Source: Amoebophrya sp. A120
Lineage: Eukaryota; Sar; Dinophyceae; Syndiniales; Amoebophryaceae
Assembly: GCA_905178155.1 (NCBI GenBank)
Contig: CAJINV010000012.1
Coordinates: 1,554,492 to 1,618,491, forward strand
DNA length: 64,000 nt
Direction of reading: 5' to 3'
The translations under genes were made by a program, and so were the position numbers. This document shows, one piece after another, positions 1 to 10,715 of this stretch. Position 1 is the stretch's first letter. Each line of letters opens with the position of its first letter. The notes beneath the pieces are model-generated. The model ran no database searches. It worked only from the letters and a program-made list of their open reading frames with translations, and was not told the origin of the DNA.

Positions 1-447
1 ACCAGGGGCAAGAGTCGCGCCTTTTTCCGTGAAAGCCCGAACTCATGACCTTTTTTTTTTAGTTGGGCGCCCGAGCTAGCTGACAGCCCCCGGCCGTGTG
101 ACCGGGGGCGGAGCGTGACGAAGAGAGGCAGTTCTTCAGTGAAGTGCCGAGCTCATGACCTTTTTTTTTTTTTTTAGTTGCCCGGGCGCGCGGTCCACAG
201 CGGCCACCACCTCCTAGCGCCACGACCGACCCCCGGTCACGTGCCGTCCGTCCGGCCGGCCGGACGGACGTGACCCCCCCGGTCACGTCTAGGCTCCTTG
301 TTACCTTGTTCTAAACTACATCTTGAAATTTAAAGACTTTCACTAAGGTAAAAACAGTAAGTACGGAAAAAATACGATACGTCGGAAGTTCAGTCTTCGT
401 TTTACGAAGTTGTCGCGCAAGTTGGTCTTTGTGGAAAAATCGTTTGA
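1..447. repeat. GC-rich noncoding start with poly-T direct repeats and a hairpin
   Basis: Two related segments around 29-73 and 139-190 share a CTCATGACC plus poly-T plus AGTTG core. A strong inverted repeat lies at about 236-275 (GTCACGT, then GTCCGTCCGGCC against its complement, then GTGAC), flanked by two copies of CCCCCGGTCACGT. The remainder holds no ORF I can support. Confidence 0.6.
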
Positions 448-1308
448 TCTGTAACGCATCAAGACCTCCGGTCTTTTCTTGAAGTCGGTAGTATCGCCAA
501 ACCTGCAAAAACAAACCCCAAAAATGCGGACTGTATCAAATGCAAATATGTCTGGGCGGTCTGGAAACTTGTGATGCTGGCTTGGGAATGGCAATGGTGG
601 ACACACTGTAATACGCAGCCGAGCATGCCGAGTTCTTGAGCTGCTATGTGTTTCGAGTTCTGCATGGCAAACTGCGCTTTTGCATAACAGGCAAGAGATT
701 CTCATCCCGCTCATCCATCACAGACTTGGGAGTCATGAGAGACAAGCATGACAAACTTCCACTCTTCCAGACCTATTTGCAATGCATAGGCTGCTTGTTC
801 CAGTTCCACCAAGCTGAAGAAGTTTCTCCTTCTGTGGTTCTACGTGCCTACCCAGTGCAAACTACTTGCTACGTTTTTCATGGTCCTTGGACAGCACGAC
901 TGTGCGCCAAAATCTTTGTCATGTATGTCTATGCAGCTTTTCGCACGAATGGATACAGAGCAGACACATGCGAAAAGAAAACGCTGAATTTGAGGGACAG
1001 GAGATCATCATCAGCACGGGCGACAGGGTTATTTCCTAGTCCTGGTCCTGCCACATGGCTTTGGGCAATAAATTCTCCGGAGTCGTGTATCGCTCCGGTG
1101 TTCTTGCCAGCATTCTTCTCGGAGTGTTGGCCCGCATTCTTCTCATCTGCAAGGGACTTTGAAGCATGACGTAGTTTGCACTGCATACCGGCGCTGGTGG
1201 CGCTTGAGTTTACCATGTGGTCGAACATCGGGACTTTTTGTCACTATGAAGACGCAACCCGTCTTCAACTTCGTCCCCACTTCTGACGAAGCGTCTTTCT
1301 CAGAGTAA
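448..1308 (+). CDS. 3' end of an unrecognised gene, split by two introners
   Basis: I do not recognise the product. Three coding blocks can be joined: about 449-534 (reads ...LRSFLEVGSIAKPAKTNPK), 788-852 (CLFQFHQAEEVSPSVVLRAY) and 1182-1308 (...MKTQPVFNFVPTSDEASFSE, then TAA at 1306-1308). The two gaps are a family A introner (535-787) and a family K introner (853-1181). The frame continues across the second when one copy of the near-duplicate TGCCTACC/TGCATACC is removed, which is the main support for the model. The 5' part lies left of position 449, where an in-frame TGA implies another intron or the true end of the coding block. No domain, membrane segment or motif is visible in this short tail. 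Confidence 0.5.
535..787. mobile_element. introner, family A
   Basis: Left arm ATCAAATGCAAATATGTCTG, right arm ends ...CTATTTGCAATGCAT. TSD weak (a shared CTG, same codon phase on both sides). Splits the gene ending at 1308. Confidence 0.75.
853..1181. mobile_element. introner, family K
   Basis: Left arm CAGTGCAAACTAC, right arm GTAGTTTGCACTG, perfect 13 bp inverted match. Imperfect TSD TGCCTACC (845-852) / TGCATACC (1182-1189), in the same codon phase. Only copy of this arm type in the window. Confidence 0.8.
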
Positions 1309-1918
1309 TGATAAAAACACTCAGCATGTTGGCAATGAATGACCGAGAATCTATCGTGAACAAGCGCTTATTTGTATTTCTGCATGACAGTAGATGTACA
1401 AGGGGCGCTCACCCCAGTTCGCAGTCTTTCAACATGGCAGATTCGCGTGTCGTCTTTTGGTGCAGGAGAAATAAAGAATCTCATCGTGGGGACAATTTTG
1501 CACCCAATACCTTCGGCCACAAGCTGCTCCTGAAGAAGAAGAACAAGGAAAACGTTGCCACGGAGAAGAAGCTTCCTCTACTTTCCGGGAAGAAAATGCA
1601 GCTTGCTGCTTTATCGGAAGGAAAAGTAAGTCGCCGCGAGCTACTTCCTCGACACTCAAAGAAACTCCTATTTCAGTATTTGTTTTACGCGACAGCTACC
1701 ACATGTAACCCAATAAATGTATGTGGGTCGCAATGTATTTTGTAAACTTCTAACAACTGATGATGTCGCTGCAGGGACGGGGACGAAGAATGAACAAGAA
1801 CGCAGGGCGATATAATATTGAGGACGGCCGAGCAAGGCCCAACGCGGATCAGCATCATATTCAAATCTATCGTATCATCACTTGGAATCTTGCGGCCACT
1901 GAGCGATGGTGTAGTTAG
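1308..1918 (+). CDS. possible small basic protein with one GT-AG intron
   Basis: Unrecognised. An ATG at 1308 (overlapping the TAA of the upstream gene) opens 106 codons ending ...LAALSEGK. There a GTAAGT donor at 1626 and a TTCTAAC...GCAG acceptor ending at 1774 define a 149 bp intron. The second block (1775-1918) continues in frame for 47 codons, ending ...ITWNLAATERWCS and TAG. The predicted protein is about 153 residues, lysine-rich in the first half and without an obvious signal or domain. The overlap with the upstream stop makes the start doubtful. It could also be a read-through 3' UTR ORF. I rate it on the intron signals and the open second exon only. Confidence 0.3.
1626..1774 (+). 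other. candidate GT-AG intron
   Basis: GTAAGT donor, CTAAC branch-like motif about 25 nt upstream of the CAG acceptor. Phase 0. Both flanking blocks are open in the joined frame. Confidence 0.4.
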
Positions 1919-2141
1919 TTGCATACATTTATATCTTCAGCATTCTCGATGGGCTTTTAGTGATTTTATTCTTGCGCCTGCTGTCGGCTTGAGTTCGCTT
2001 CGCCTTCGGGCACTCGTCGCATAGATGCTAATCAATGTAGAAGAAGTCCTGCTGTTACTCGTACTTACCTTTCTACTGCTCCTTCACGTGGAAATGGGAA
2101 GAGTGTAGTTTCCGCGCGTCTTTTTTTTTTCCTAGCATAAG
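1919..2141. other. gap without a supported gene
   Basis: No clear ORF. A T-tract followed by CCTAG at about 2121-2135 looks like a splice acceptor leading into the coiled-coil ORF downstream. Confidence 0.4.
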
Positions 2142-3010
2142 GGGGCGCTGCTGCAGCTGTGGGGGCCCTTGGCGTTGGCGGTGGGGCGGTGTTGACGAGC
2201 AGAATCTCCGAGCTGGATCAAAGAATCTCCACACTGCAATCCACGCTGGAAGGAAAAATGGCTTCCGTGCTGAATGAAAAAATCTCCGCGCTGGAATCCA
2301 CGCTTGATAAAAAAATCTCCGATCTGGTGGAATCCACGCTGGAAAAAAAACTCTCCGCGCTGGAATCCAGGCCGGGAGCCTCCAAAGGCAACGCCTTGGA
2401 GAACCCGGCGACTTCGATCGACGAGAAAATCCGTGTTGCGGTGGACGCGAAAACGTCCGAGCTGCAAAGCAGAGTCAGCGAGTTGGAGACCGGAGCGAAC
2501 GAACCCAAACGACACGGAAATCTAATCAGTGTCGCGGTGAATGGGAAAATCAATCCGCTGGAAACCGTCATTCACCAGCTCGTCAACAATGAAGATACAA
2601 TTTTCGAGACCATGAATCGACTGGAGTCCAAGCTGCAAGAAGGAAAAATCAACGTGCTGCAAGGAAAAATCAACACGCTGGAAGGAAAAATGCCCGAGCT
2701 GGAAGGAAAAATCCCCGAGCTGGAAGGACAAATCACCGCGCTGGAATCCACGCTGGACGGAAAAATCTCGGAGATGAAATCCACGCTGGAAAAAAAAATC
2801 ACCGAGGTGGAAGGAAATGTCCCTGCTGCGCTGCAACAAACGCTCGTCGGGTTGATCCAACAGCAACAGGCGGAATAAAACAACAAGAACTTCCATGCCG
2901 CGGTGCAATCTATTCGGGAAGTGGAGCGAGAGGCGCGCGAAAATGTTTCGAAAGCGGAGCGACGCATGCAGCAAGCTGTTGACCAAGTGCATCTGTTAGT
3001 TGCTGAATAG
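2142..3010 (+). CDS. coiled-coil repeat protein, N-terminus not seen, internal stop
   Basis: The reading frame entering at 2142 (just after a T-rich acceptor-like tract) encodes a chain of degenerate repeats of the type LEGKI-x-ALESTLDKKI, with 7-11 residue spacing. It is rich in Leu, Glu, Lys and Ser, which is typical of a long parallel coiled coil. No catalytic motif is present. A TAA stands at 2876-2878. The same frame stays open afterwards for 43 codons of the same composition (...AVQSIREVEREARENVSKAE..., ...LLVAE) to TAG at 3008-3010, so either the stop is a recent mutation or is read through, or an intron removes it. No ATG is visible at the start, so a short upstream exon is likely. 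It ends inside a strong palindrome (2995-3060). Structural or tethering roles are possible but not shown. Confidence 0.55.
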
Positions 3011-3060
3011 CCGAGCGCGCTTCTCGATGCAGAAGCGCGTTCGGCTATTCAGCAACTAAC
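2995..3060. repeat. long palindrome (about 30 bp arms)
   Basis: GTTAGTTGCTGAATAGCCGA and onward pairs with ...TCGGCTATTCAGCAACTAAC around a short CGATGC loop with one mismatch. It covers the second stop codon of the coiled-coil frame. Confidence 0.8.
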
Positions 3061-4838
3061 TGTGTAAATCATTCACTCATTCACTTCAACCACCAGAGCC
3101 AGCAATTCCACGGCTGGGGTTCGTTGAATGTAAACCATGTCGCGAACCATGACGCCAATTTTTATTAGCGGGAGAAGAAATGCAAATGGTCAAGATCATT
3201 GAGCAGGTGGACAAGGAGAAACCGACAACCAACACTAACACGACATCTTATCGTCCATGATCCTATGCAAAAGTCACGCAGCACAAGTTAGTTTGGGTTT
3301 TCAACTGTTCCCAGGGAACAGCTCAAACACCACGTACGCACTTACACTAAGCTGAAGAGCACTAACAACATTCATCTTGTCGATTTATTTTTACCGTTTT
3401 CTAAGACTCTTGTTCTTTCCTACGAATTGAGTATGAGTAAATTCAAAATTTAAATTGTTTGGCGAGTCTAATCAGAAGAACATGAGAGGAGCTGCGCATC
3501 TATCTTGACCTTATGGCTCTGGACTCGCCTGCAGAAAAAGCAGGAGGCTTTTCGCAATTCGTTTCGTAAATGAAATAAATACAACTCCGCACTTATTTTA
3601 CAACAAGAGCTCCGAGCCCGAGGTAAGTAGACGAAGACGCACCTTTGGTGCGGCTGTACATACTTTTCTGTAAATTAATTGAGTCGCTTTTCGCTTTTCG
3701 TCAACCGAGAAAATTAATGGAGGACCTACACTAATATCATTATCAAATTCGAAACGCTGCATTTCTCTTCATGCCGAAAATAAAGTAGTTTCAGTTCTTC
3801 GGAGGCTGAGTACATGATAGATTAGAAGGGCTCTCCTTTTGACCGCGCGGTTTGGATCAAAAGCAAAACTACGGCGATATCCGAAGGGCCACGAATCAAT
3901 TACGAATATAATTTGATGACAGTAGAAAATATATATTGTCGTCTTGGGAAGCTGCATAGGTTGACCTCTCAGGAGAGACAAAAGCCGCGAGTAGACTCTT
4001 CTGGCCGCGTTGTTGTTCATTCACGTTGTTGCTCCTTCGTGTCGCTTTTTTTGCCACACACTGCGCACGACTCGTCCGGAAGTTTTTTTTTGTTGCTTAC
4101 AGCGGAGATCTGCTTGCTCTGCCCTGCTTGCTTCGAGTAGAACCCTGGACTTGCTTCTTTATCCCTTTTTGCTGTCTGACGCGTCCTCGTCTCGTCTTGT
4201 GTCAGGGGATGATCTTCTTCTACCTCGCGCGTTTTATCTTTCACACGGACGCGGAAAAAGATGAGATCCTCTGCTATACGCAGATGAAAAAAAAAATCGT
4301 AGCCCACGACTATTTCCTGATCCGTGGTACTAGATCCGTTACTGCTTCCGTCCGTGGATTTTCTTTTGCGTTGTCGAGCGAGAACAGGATGTTGAACAAG
4401 ATCTATGAAGATCAAATCAGTTGTGCACGACAGTTGGTCGATTCGAACAGCGGCGCAGGCTAGCACTTGGTCGTGCTCATAATTGCGTCTGTTTTTTTCA
4501 GTTCTATTAACCTCCTGTCCCTTGTTACTTCATGGTCTGCGAGACGGGTTTTGAGTTTCACAATCAAGTATACTCTTTTTTTTTTGCGTCCGCCGAGACG
4601 GGACCCTCACGGGCGAATTTGCCTATACCCAGCGTGGGAAGAAAAGGTTCCCGGGTACCCCAAAAACATACAAAAAATGCAGAAAATGCGCTAGAACTTG
4701 TTGTGCGTGCGCTCGCTAGAACTTGTTGTGCGTTATACTCAACTACACTAAGAAGCGGCAATACATATCTTCTTCATTTGCATTTGGAAAAAAATATACC
4801 AAGTAGTTGATCTTAATTCTCCCGAACTACAAGGCAGA
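3061..4838. other. gap without a supported gene
   Basis: AT-rich stretches alternate with short ORFs. About 3180-3260 is open for some 26 codons (MQMVKIIEQVDKEKPTTNTN...) and might be an exon, but I see no splice context that decides it. Several ORFs between 4010 and 4690 overlap in different frames with no protein-like bias. Confidence 0.3.
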
Positions 4839-7800
4839 ATGTCATCTTTGTCTCTTGACTACACCACGGACCGCAACCTTGCCACAGGTGAGGTCTTTCG
4901 AATTTCTTACCCAAAAACTTCTGCAGCACCTCCAAATTTTGCCTCACAGAGAACTACACAGAAGTCCGCTCCTTTGTCTACTCAACGATATGCAGATCGT
5001 GGTCCGGAGACCGACGGGGCGTTCGAAGCGGAGACGAGTACTTTGAATGATAAAAAGCATAAAATGCGAATGGTTGGGTTATTTGCTGTAATGGCACCTA
5101 GGTACAGTTTTTTCTCTCCTTTTTTATCGATGCATTAATTGAAAAAAAAACAAAAGCACAGCACTTCGACAAGGACAGCAACTTCTCATCGACACCGGAT
5201 CTCGCTCCCTCTCGCTCGATGTTTGTGTGCGTTGTTGAGTGTGCGTGAAGATCATAATTGCGATCCATCGGTACTTGACTATTGACCTATATCTCACTTG
5301 TATATTTCAATCGCCTCGCTCGTACATGATTTCGACTCGTCCGTTCTTGCATTTTGATTTACGGTTCGTCTACGTCGCCTACTCTCATGTATACCTCGCT
5401 CGCACTTGGATATTTGTCGTTTACATATTCTAAGACCTATCGTAAATTCGTACTCTCTCGTAGCTCGTACGGGTCGTAGCGTATCGTCATTGCTCGATCG
5501 GGTCTTCGTTTTTTGCCTTCGGTCATCTTCGGTCTCTACGATCTAACTTTCTTGATCCCGGTTTGTGTGCGTGTTGTGGTTTTGCTTTCTTCCTCCGACC
5601 TTTTTCCTTCCAACACGTTAAAGCGGTGAGTGCATGGATGGTGGAGCCGGCGCCTGTAACCGCCATGTACACTGGGATCACCGTTTTAAGCGAGCACCAA
5701 AGTTTTTCCTGCCACTTAGGGCTACTTTTCCCAAAGCAGCGTGGTTTCGAATTCTTTGGACGTTACAGGCAGAAGTGTTGTCCCCTCCTTCATCTCTCCG
5801 TTGCGTTGTTACTTCATGTTCTTCCGTCTCTGCATCTAAGATCTAGAACCAACCAAACTCAACAAGGCCCAGATCGTGGTCCGGAGACCGACGGGGCGTT
5901 CGAAGCGGAGAGTAATAAAGACCTCCACGAGCAAGAGCAGTTGCGAGACCCTGTATTACACATATGCTCGTCCGAGGACGAGAACCAGAAGTACAATCTG
6001 CGCACCAGCCGGACAAATCTCCTAGCTCGGGTTTATGTCCGAATAAAAACCCGGTTGCAACTTGTCGGAAGGAAGCTGAACTCGCTGAAAAAAACCCTGC
6101 GAGAGAAGTTCTACCTGACCTTCCTGCCGATAGACTACCCGCACTCGGTCGGGGAGGAGTACTTGGAATTTCAGGTTTACGACTCCCTGCAGGGCTTATG
6201 CAGCTACCTACGCGGGGTCTTGTGCACCAAGGCGTTGCTGGAAGGCGCGGGCGTTGGAGGCGAAAAGGGTGGTGGTTCCAACAAGCAAACCACCGCCCTC
6301 GCCGCGACGCTGATGTGGGTGGCGCGGGATATGGTGGGCATGGTCACGTCCGTGATCTTCGGCTCCCGGTTTTCTGCGTCGTTCTCCGCGTTCATCAAGG
6401 ATATCATTTGTAAAAACGTCCCCACCCCAGAGTTGCAATGCAAATCTGCATGCTGAGCATGTTTCTCATGCGGAGACCCATGAGAAGCAGTTTCTAGTCG
6501 CGTTTTGGGATTCGTGATGCTAGAAGCAGCATGATATGCTAGATCTGTGATGCTGCTGAGCAAGCTAAACTAACAGGATTACACTACGAGGCCAAACTTG
6601 TCATGCGCAACAGCAACAGCTGACAGATTTGTCTAGCAGACTTCCCAGCTTGAGTCTGGTGTGGGGACGTTTTTACTCAGGATAAAGGAGTGGAGGTTCT
6701 TCGCGGATGTTGCGAACGACGTAGGGCTATCAAATGCAAAAATGTCTAGGTCTCGAAGAATGCAAGATTTGTCGTGCATATTTCTCATGACTCATACTAG
6801 TCTGTGATGTATGCCCTAGCATTACAGATTTTTAGAACCCTTCCTGATGCACCTTCCGCATGGGAAATGGCCCGTCCGTGTAGCACAAATTGTACCCCTC
6901 TTGCTGGTCATGCAATACAAATTTTTTTAGAGTCCAAAAACAGCATGATAAGTTGCAATCTTCCAGAGGACCCAGACACTTTTGCAGTTGATAGGGGCAG
7001 TTTCTGGACATGCTGTCCCCAATCGCGCAGAGCCTCTCCGACACGAGCACACTGTGGGTCCCGCTCCCAGTTGTGTTTTCGCTGCAACGAGTCGTGCAGG
7101 TTTTACTTGGTGCCTCGGAGAGCAGTACTAGTTCACTCCCCGGGGTGGACCACGACGACGAAGGTCGCAGCAGTTTTTTCCGTCTGCATTGGGTTGACAC
7201 GGAAGTGTATGGATTGCAAAAGTGTCTGGGTCTGGAAGGATGTAACTTGTCATGCTGGTCTTGCATTCCTGTGAAATCTGTACTATTGCGTGACCAACAA
7301 AAGTTGTAGCCTCTCATGTCATTACAAAAACGCAGTTTCTCATGCGGACCTCGGATGGGAAAGCGTTCTGCAAACTTGTCATGCTTTTCTGCATAAGGAA
7401 GTGTTTTCCTATTGCACATTTTAGCATTACAAGTTTCCAGACCCAGACATTTTTGCATTTGATAAAGTGAGTCTGTATTTGCTCCTGCTCACGCTGTCGG
7501 CCATTTGCAAGTCCACCTGCGGTGTCGCGGCCGGAGCCGCAAAACTGTGCACCACGTACCACTTTTCAACGTCGCGGCCGCCCTTTTCACCCTCATCGAG
7601 GGTTGTAGAAGAGGAAAACAGTACAACTGGTGCTGTCGTGCATGAGCAACAACTTAACGCACCCTCCGGGTGGTCGTCGGTAAAATCCGCTTCCAAACAT
7701 CCAAGAGCGGTAACCACCGACCCGGGCGACATCGCGACTAAGGAAGGTACGCAAGAGACCGCGGTGACTTTATTGGGAGGAAAAGTCCCGCCTCCTCCCC

Positions 7801-9973
7801 ATATTGAAAACGCATCCGTCTGAAAATTTGTGATGTATTTTTGTGACCACCAATCCTGTCTGTCTTGCGAGATGAAGGCAAATCTAGAGAGTCAGCCACA
7901 TTATGCAGGCGGTTTGTGATGCAGGATGTTTGCCGTGCTAGTCACCTACCTCAAAACTTCTCGACTCAGGAATGGCATACGCCTGCAGCCCTTTAATACT
8001 GCAAGACGAATCTGATTTGTGTACGGAAATCCAGCATAAGAAGCATCGTTTTGAAATGGGGATGCTTCGCTTTGATAGATTTTCCTCGGCCTTCTGCTTG
8101 GCATGCTGTTCGCGTCGGTAACGGAGAAAATCGAAAACAGCTTCGTTTTTTCCTGTATCAAGTGCAAATATGTCTGGGTCTGGAACAGGAATGCGAGTTT
8201 GTCATGCTTGGTCGACAATACAGAAAAGTCTGTCATGCTTGTTGAGGTACAGTGGTGCTTGTTTGCCATGTAAAAAGGCCATGGATATAGTCGCTCAGAA
8301 ACTTGTCATGCGCGGCTCCGCAATACTGTATTGCGTGTGATTCGGACATTAGCATGACAACTTTCCAGATGACCCAGACATGTTTCCAATGCATATCCTG
8401 GCTGCTGTTCCTCTTTCTCACGGTTCTGCACGTGGTGTTCAACTACCGAGCGGTCCGGTGCCTTATCCTGTGCAAAAGTATCGTACTCGTATTGTAGTCA
8501 TGCATTTACAAATCTTCCTCTCAAGGTAAATCAGCATTACAAATTTTTTTTCTCATGCTGAGGAAAGTTGTAATGCATTTGTACGAGGACGATACTTTTG
8601 CAATGCATATGCCTGCATTTGCGAACGCTGAACCGAACGAGGTTTTGCCTTTTGGTGGAAGCGTACGTGCGTGACGTTGTGAGTAGAGGCCCCCGTGATG
8701 AACAAACATCAAAATTGGTGGGAACTAGCTGCCCTCTATCCATCCGCAGTATTAACGCGCGCGAAACGCTGAGAAAGTGTTGGGAGGTGAATCTGAGCAA
8801 AACGCGACCTAGACTGGCGGAGCTGCCCCTCGGAAAAGTTGTACCCGCGGCACATGGTATTGGTGGCGAGTTGTACTATGCGCACATCACGGTTCCGAAC
8901 AGATGCGTCGTAAAACACGTACAGGAGGTGGTGGAAAGCAAAAGAAGTGCGGGTAGTTGTACGCTCGTTGCGTCTCTTCTTGCGGTTCTTTATTTTCGGT
9001 CCGGGGGCAGTAAGACCCTCGGAGGACGAGTAAAGAACCAGGACCAGCAAACCTGCAAGCACGGCCCTCCCATCGTCGCGGCGTTTTTGTGTGAGGAGGA
9101 GGAGGAGGACGAATTAGGCAGGACCGTCGAGAACAACTTCTCTCGGTCCCCACTCAACTCCACAGCGGGTTCCGCGGGCGCGGCTGCTGCAATTCCACGG
9201 CCTGCTTCCAGCGTCGTCTTAGGCGGATCCAGGGAAAGTTTCAAAACGAAAGAAGAAGATGAACCCACAAGAAATACCACAACTTCTAGCGCAAAAGAAG
9301 TAGAACAATCCAGCACAACTACAAGTACCTCCCGATCGAGAACATGTTTGCCTTTAAGAACGTCTACACCTGCCGAGATGGAGGCCTTTTTCCATGCGTG
9401 CTGCCTGCACTTCGCGTTGAGTCACAAGTTTTACGACAGTGCACAACTCCCCCTCCCCCTCATTTGTATAGCATGAACGGCAATAAAATCACCAGCACAG
9501 AAGGAGCCAATGCATGACGAATTCATGCGCCTATTGTAGTACTGTTTGGGCTCCTTCCGGAATCTGTCATGCAAACAGTGCCACAGGGAAGCGCTTCGAT
9601 TTGGGGTTTTGCATGATAAATAGGGGGAGTGGGAGTTGTGCACTGTCACAAGTTCGCAACCGTCGACGAGTTCCAGACCGCAGTGGCGAAACAGGATTTT
9701 GTATCCTGAGGAAAAACGTTAACGCGCGTACCCCAGAATTATCATGCAAATTTGCGTTACTTACAACACAGCGAGGAAGGTGGCTTGCGAAATATGTTTC
9801 TTGACCTGTGTTTGTGTTGCTAGATTCCCAACACGACAACTCTGGGGTCGTGGGGACGTTTCCGCGGAGGATATTGTGAACGGTTTTTGGTGCTGCTCGA
9901 AACGTACGGCTGGGACACGGATCCCACCACGATGAAGCTGCAGCCAGGCCCCTGGCGGGTGGCCAAAGGATAA
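4839..9973 (+). CDS. RUS / DUF647 family protein
   Basis: Member of the Root UVB Sensitive (DUF647) family, known in plants (RUS1-6) and animals (C16orf58). These are membrane-associated proteins; in plants they are linked to UV-B response and vitamin B6, and the biochemical activity is unknown. The diagnostic blocks appear in family order: YPHSVGEEYLEFQVYDSLQ (about 6133), ALAATLMWVARDMVGM (6300), KEWRFFADVANDVG (6685), CGVAAGAAK (7520), TKEGTQETAVTLL (7740), LFLTVLHVVFNYRAVRCL (8411), TLNRTRFCLLVEAYV (8622) and the C-terminal ETYGWDTDP...GPWRV (9907). Exons: 4839-5101, 5841-6402, 6684-6728, 6993-7208, 7464-7773, 8078-8156, 8395-8464, 8609-9430, 9647-9702, 9869-9973. The product is about 830 residues, longer than the usual 430-600. 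The extra length is an N-terminal extension and a low-complexity Ser/Thr/Glu insert coded at 9000-9350. The join across 9703-9868 is one base off if only the TSD rule is used. Confidence 0.88.
4993..5034 (+). repeat. 42 bp exonic direct repeat, copy 1
   Basis: Identical to 5870-5911. Both copies are read in the same frame (DRGPETDGAFEAE) in exons 1 and 2 of the RUS gene. Confidence 0.9.
5102..5840 (+). other. candidate GT-AG intron 1 of the RUS gene
   Basis: Donor CCTAG|GTACAG, acceptor CATCTAAG|A. Phase 2 on both sides joins exon 1 in frame to the second DRGPETDG copy (MAP|RSRTNQ). The interior (5102-5560) shows no other gene. Confidence 0.55.
5870..5911 (+). repeat. 42 bp exonic direct repeat, copy 2
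   Basis: Second identical copy of 4993-5034, 29 bp into exon 2 of the RUS gene. Confidence 0.9.
6403..6683. mobile_element. introner, family C
   Basis: Arms TAAAAACGTCCCCACCCCAG / GGGGACGTTTTTACTCAGGAT. TSD AAGGA. Excision plus one TSD gives the expected RUS sequence FIK|EWRFFAD. Confidence 0.9.
6729..6992. mobile_element. introner, family A (reverse core orientation)
   Basis: Arms ATCAAATGCAAAAATGTCTA / ...CACTTTTGCAGTTGAT. TSD GGGC, joining DVG|QFLDMLSP in the RUS domain. Confidence 0.88.
7209..7463. mobile_element. introner, family A
   Basis: Arms GATTGCAAAAGTGTCTGGGT / ...ATTTTTGCATTTGAT. TSD AAGTG. Join reads TEV|SLYLLL. Confidence 0.88.
7774..8077. mobile_element. introner, family E, diverged
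   Basis: Left arm GGAGGAAAAGTCCCGCCTCC, right arm with GTTTTGAAATGGGGATGC. Interior matches family E (ACAAATC...CAGCAT). TSD weak. Splits the TLL / FLGLLLG segment of the RUS protein. Confidence 0.75.
8157..8394. mobile_element. introner, family A
   Basis: Arms ATCAAGTGCAAATATGTCTG / ...GACATGTTTCCAATGCAT. Shared TCCTG on both sides. Confidence 0.85.
8465..8609. mobile_element. introner, family B
   Basis: Arms CTGTGCAAAAGTATCGTACT / ...GACGATACTTTTGCAATGCAT. TSD TGCCT, same codon phase. Join reads VRCL|HLRTLNRT. Confidence 0.87.
9431..9646. mobile_element. introner, family D
   Basis: Arms CAGTGCACAACTCCCCCTCC / ...GGGAGTTGTGCACTGT. Perfect 8 bp TSD CACAAGTT (9423-9430 and 9647-9654). Confidence 0.93.
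9703..9868. mobile_element. introner, family C, short
   Basis: Arms ATCCTGAGGAAAAACGTTAA / ...GTGGGGACGTTTCCGCGGA. TSD GGATTTTGT / GGATATTGT. Frame is restored only if the splice is offset by one base from the TSD boundary (for example QDF|VERFLVLLE). Confidence 0.8.
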
Positions 9974-10270
9974 GTATGAGTACTAAAGTAAGTATGTAAT
10001 CGTCCACCTAGCTGCAACATTCGGATGAAGCATAGTCAACATAGAGGAGAAGTTGTAGTGCAGTAGGTAGTACAAATAAAAGAGCAAAAATTTCTACGCT
10101 GTTCATCTTGAACATAATTTCTCCGGACGAAAACAACTCCGGCTGTGAGGGGACAAATCAGGGTGCACAGTAAAGAATACACGTGGGCCGCCGGCAACGC
10201 CACGAAGCAGGAAAATTATCTGCACATCAAAAGGAAGACACACAGACACAGGCACGTGAAAGAGCGAGAA
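9974..10270. other. gap without a supported gene
   Basis: Short AT-rich spacer with one GTAAGTATG near 9990. Nothing else seen. Confidence 0.4.
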
Positions 10271-10558
10271 ATGCTCCACTTACAACACCTTTTCCTTTGT
10301 TGCTTGTTTTTTCTTCCTCTGGCGGTTCCTTCGGATGGGGGATCTTTTTACTGCCACGTGTCAAGCAAGAGATCCAGATTTTTGTCTGCGGCTGAGGTTG
10401 ATGTAGACTGGGTTCCGCTATCCTTTTTCAAAATTATGTACGAGCAGATCTTTCCTCTACTTATCATATCATCTGCAAGTTTCGTGTTCTTGGGGTCCGA
10501 CCCTGACAAAAAGAAAAACCAAGCGCGATCGCACACGACTGATTTCCGGAGACGATAA
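10271..10558 (+). CDS. possible small secreted or membrane protein
   Basis: Unrecognised. The ATG at 10271 opens 95 codons. The start MLHLQHLFLCCLFFLPLAVP is a good signal peptide (hydrophobic core, small residues before a likely cleavage site). A second hydrophobic stretch (QIFPLLIISSASFVFLG) lies about residues 60-76, followed by a basic tail. It lies alone between the RUS gene and the histidine phosphatase gene on the same strand. It could be a complete small protein or the first exon of the next gene, and there is no homology I can name. Confidence 0.35.
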   Translation: MLHLQHLFLCCLFFLPLAVPSDGGSFYCHVSSKRSRFLSAAEVDVDWVPLSFFKIMYEQIFPLLIISSASFVFLGSDPDKKKNQARSHTTDFRRR

Positions 10559-10715
10559 TCTAAAATTGGTGTTTAAGATTTTCAAAGATGTGATAAAGCG
10601 GAATGCTTCTCCTTGCAAAGTTACAAGATAAAAAATAACTTTGCAAAAGTATTTAACTATTCGACGTCTTGCGCCACCAGTGGAGTGGTCCGCATTAGCT
10701 TGATCTTTCAATTTC

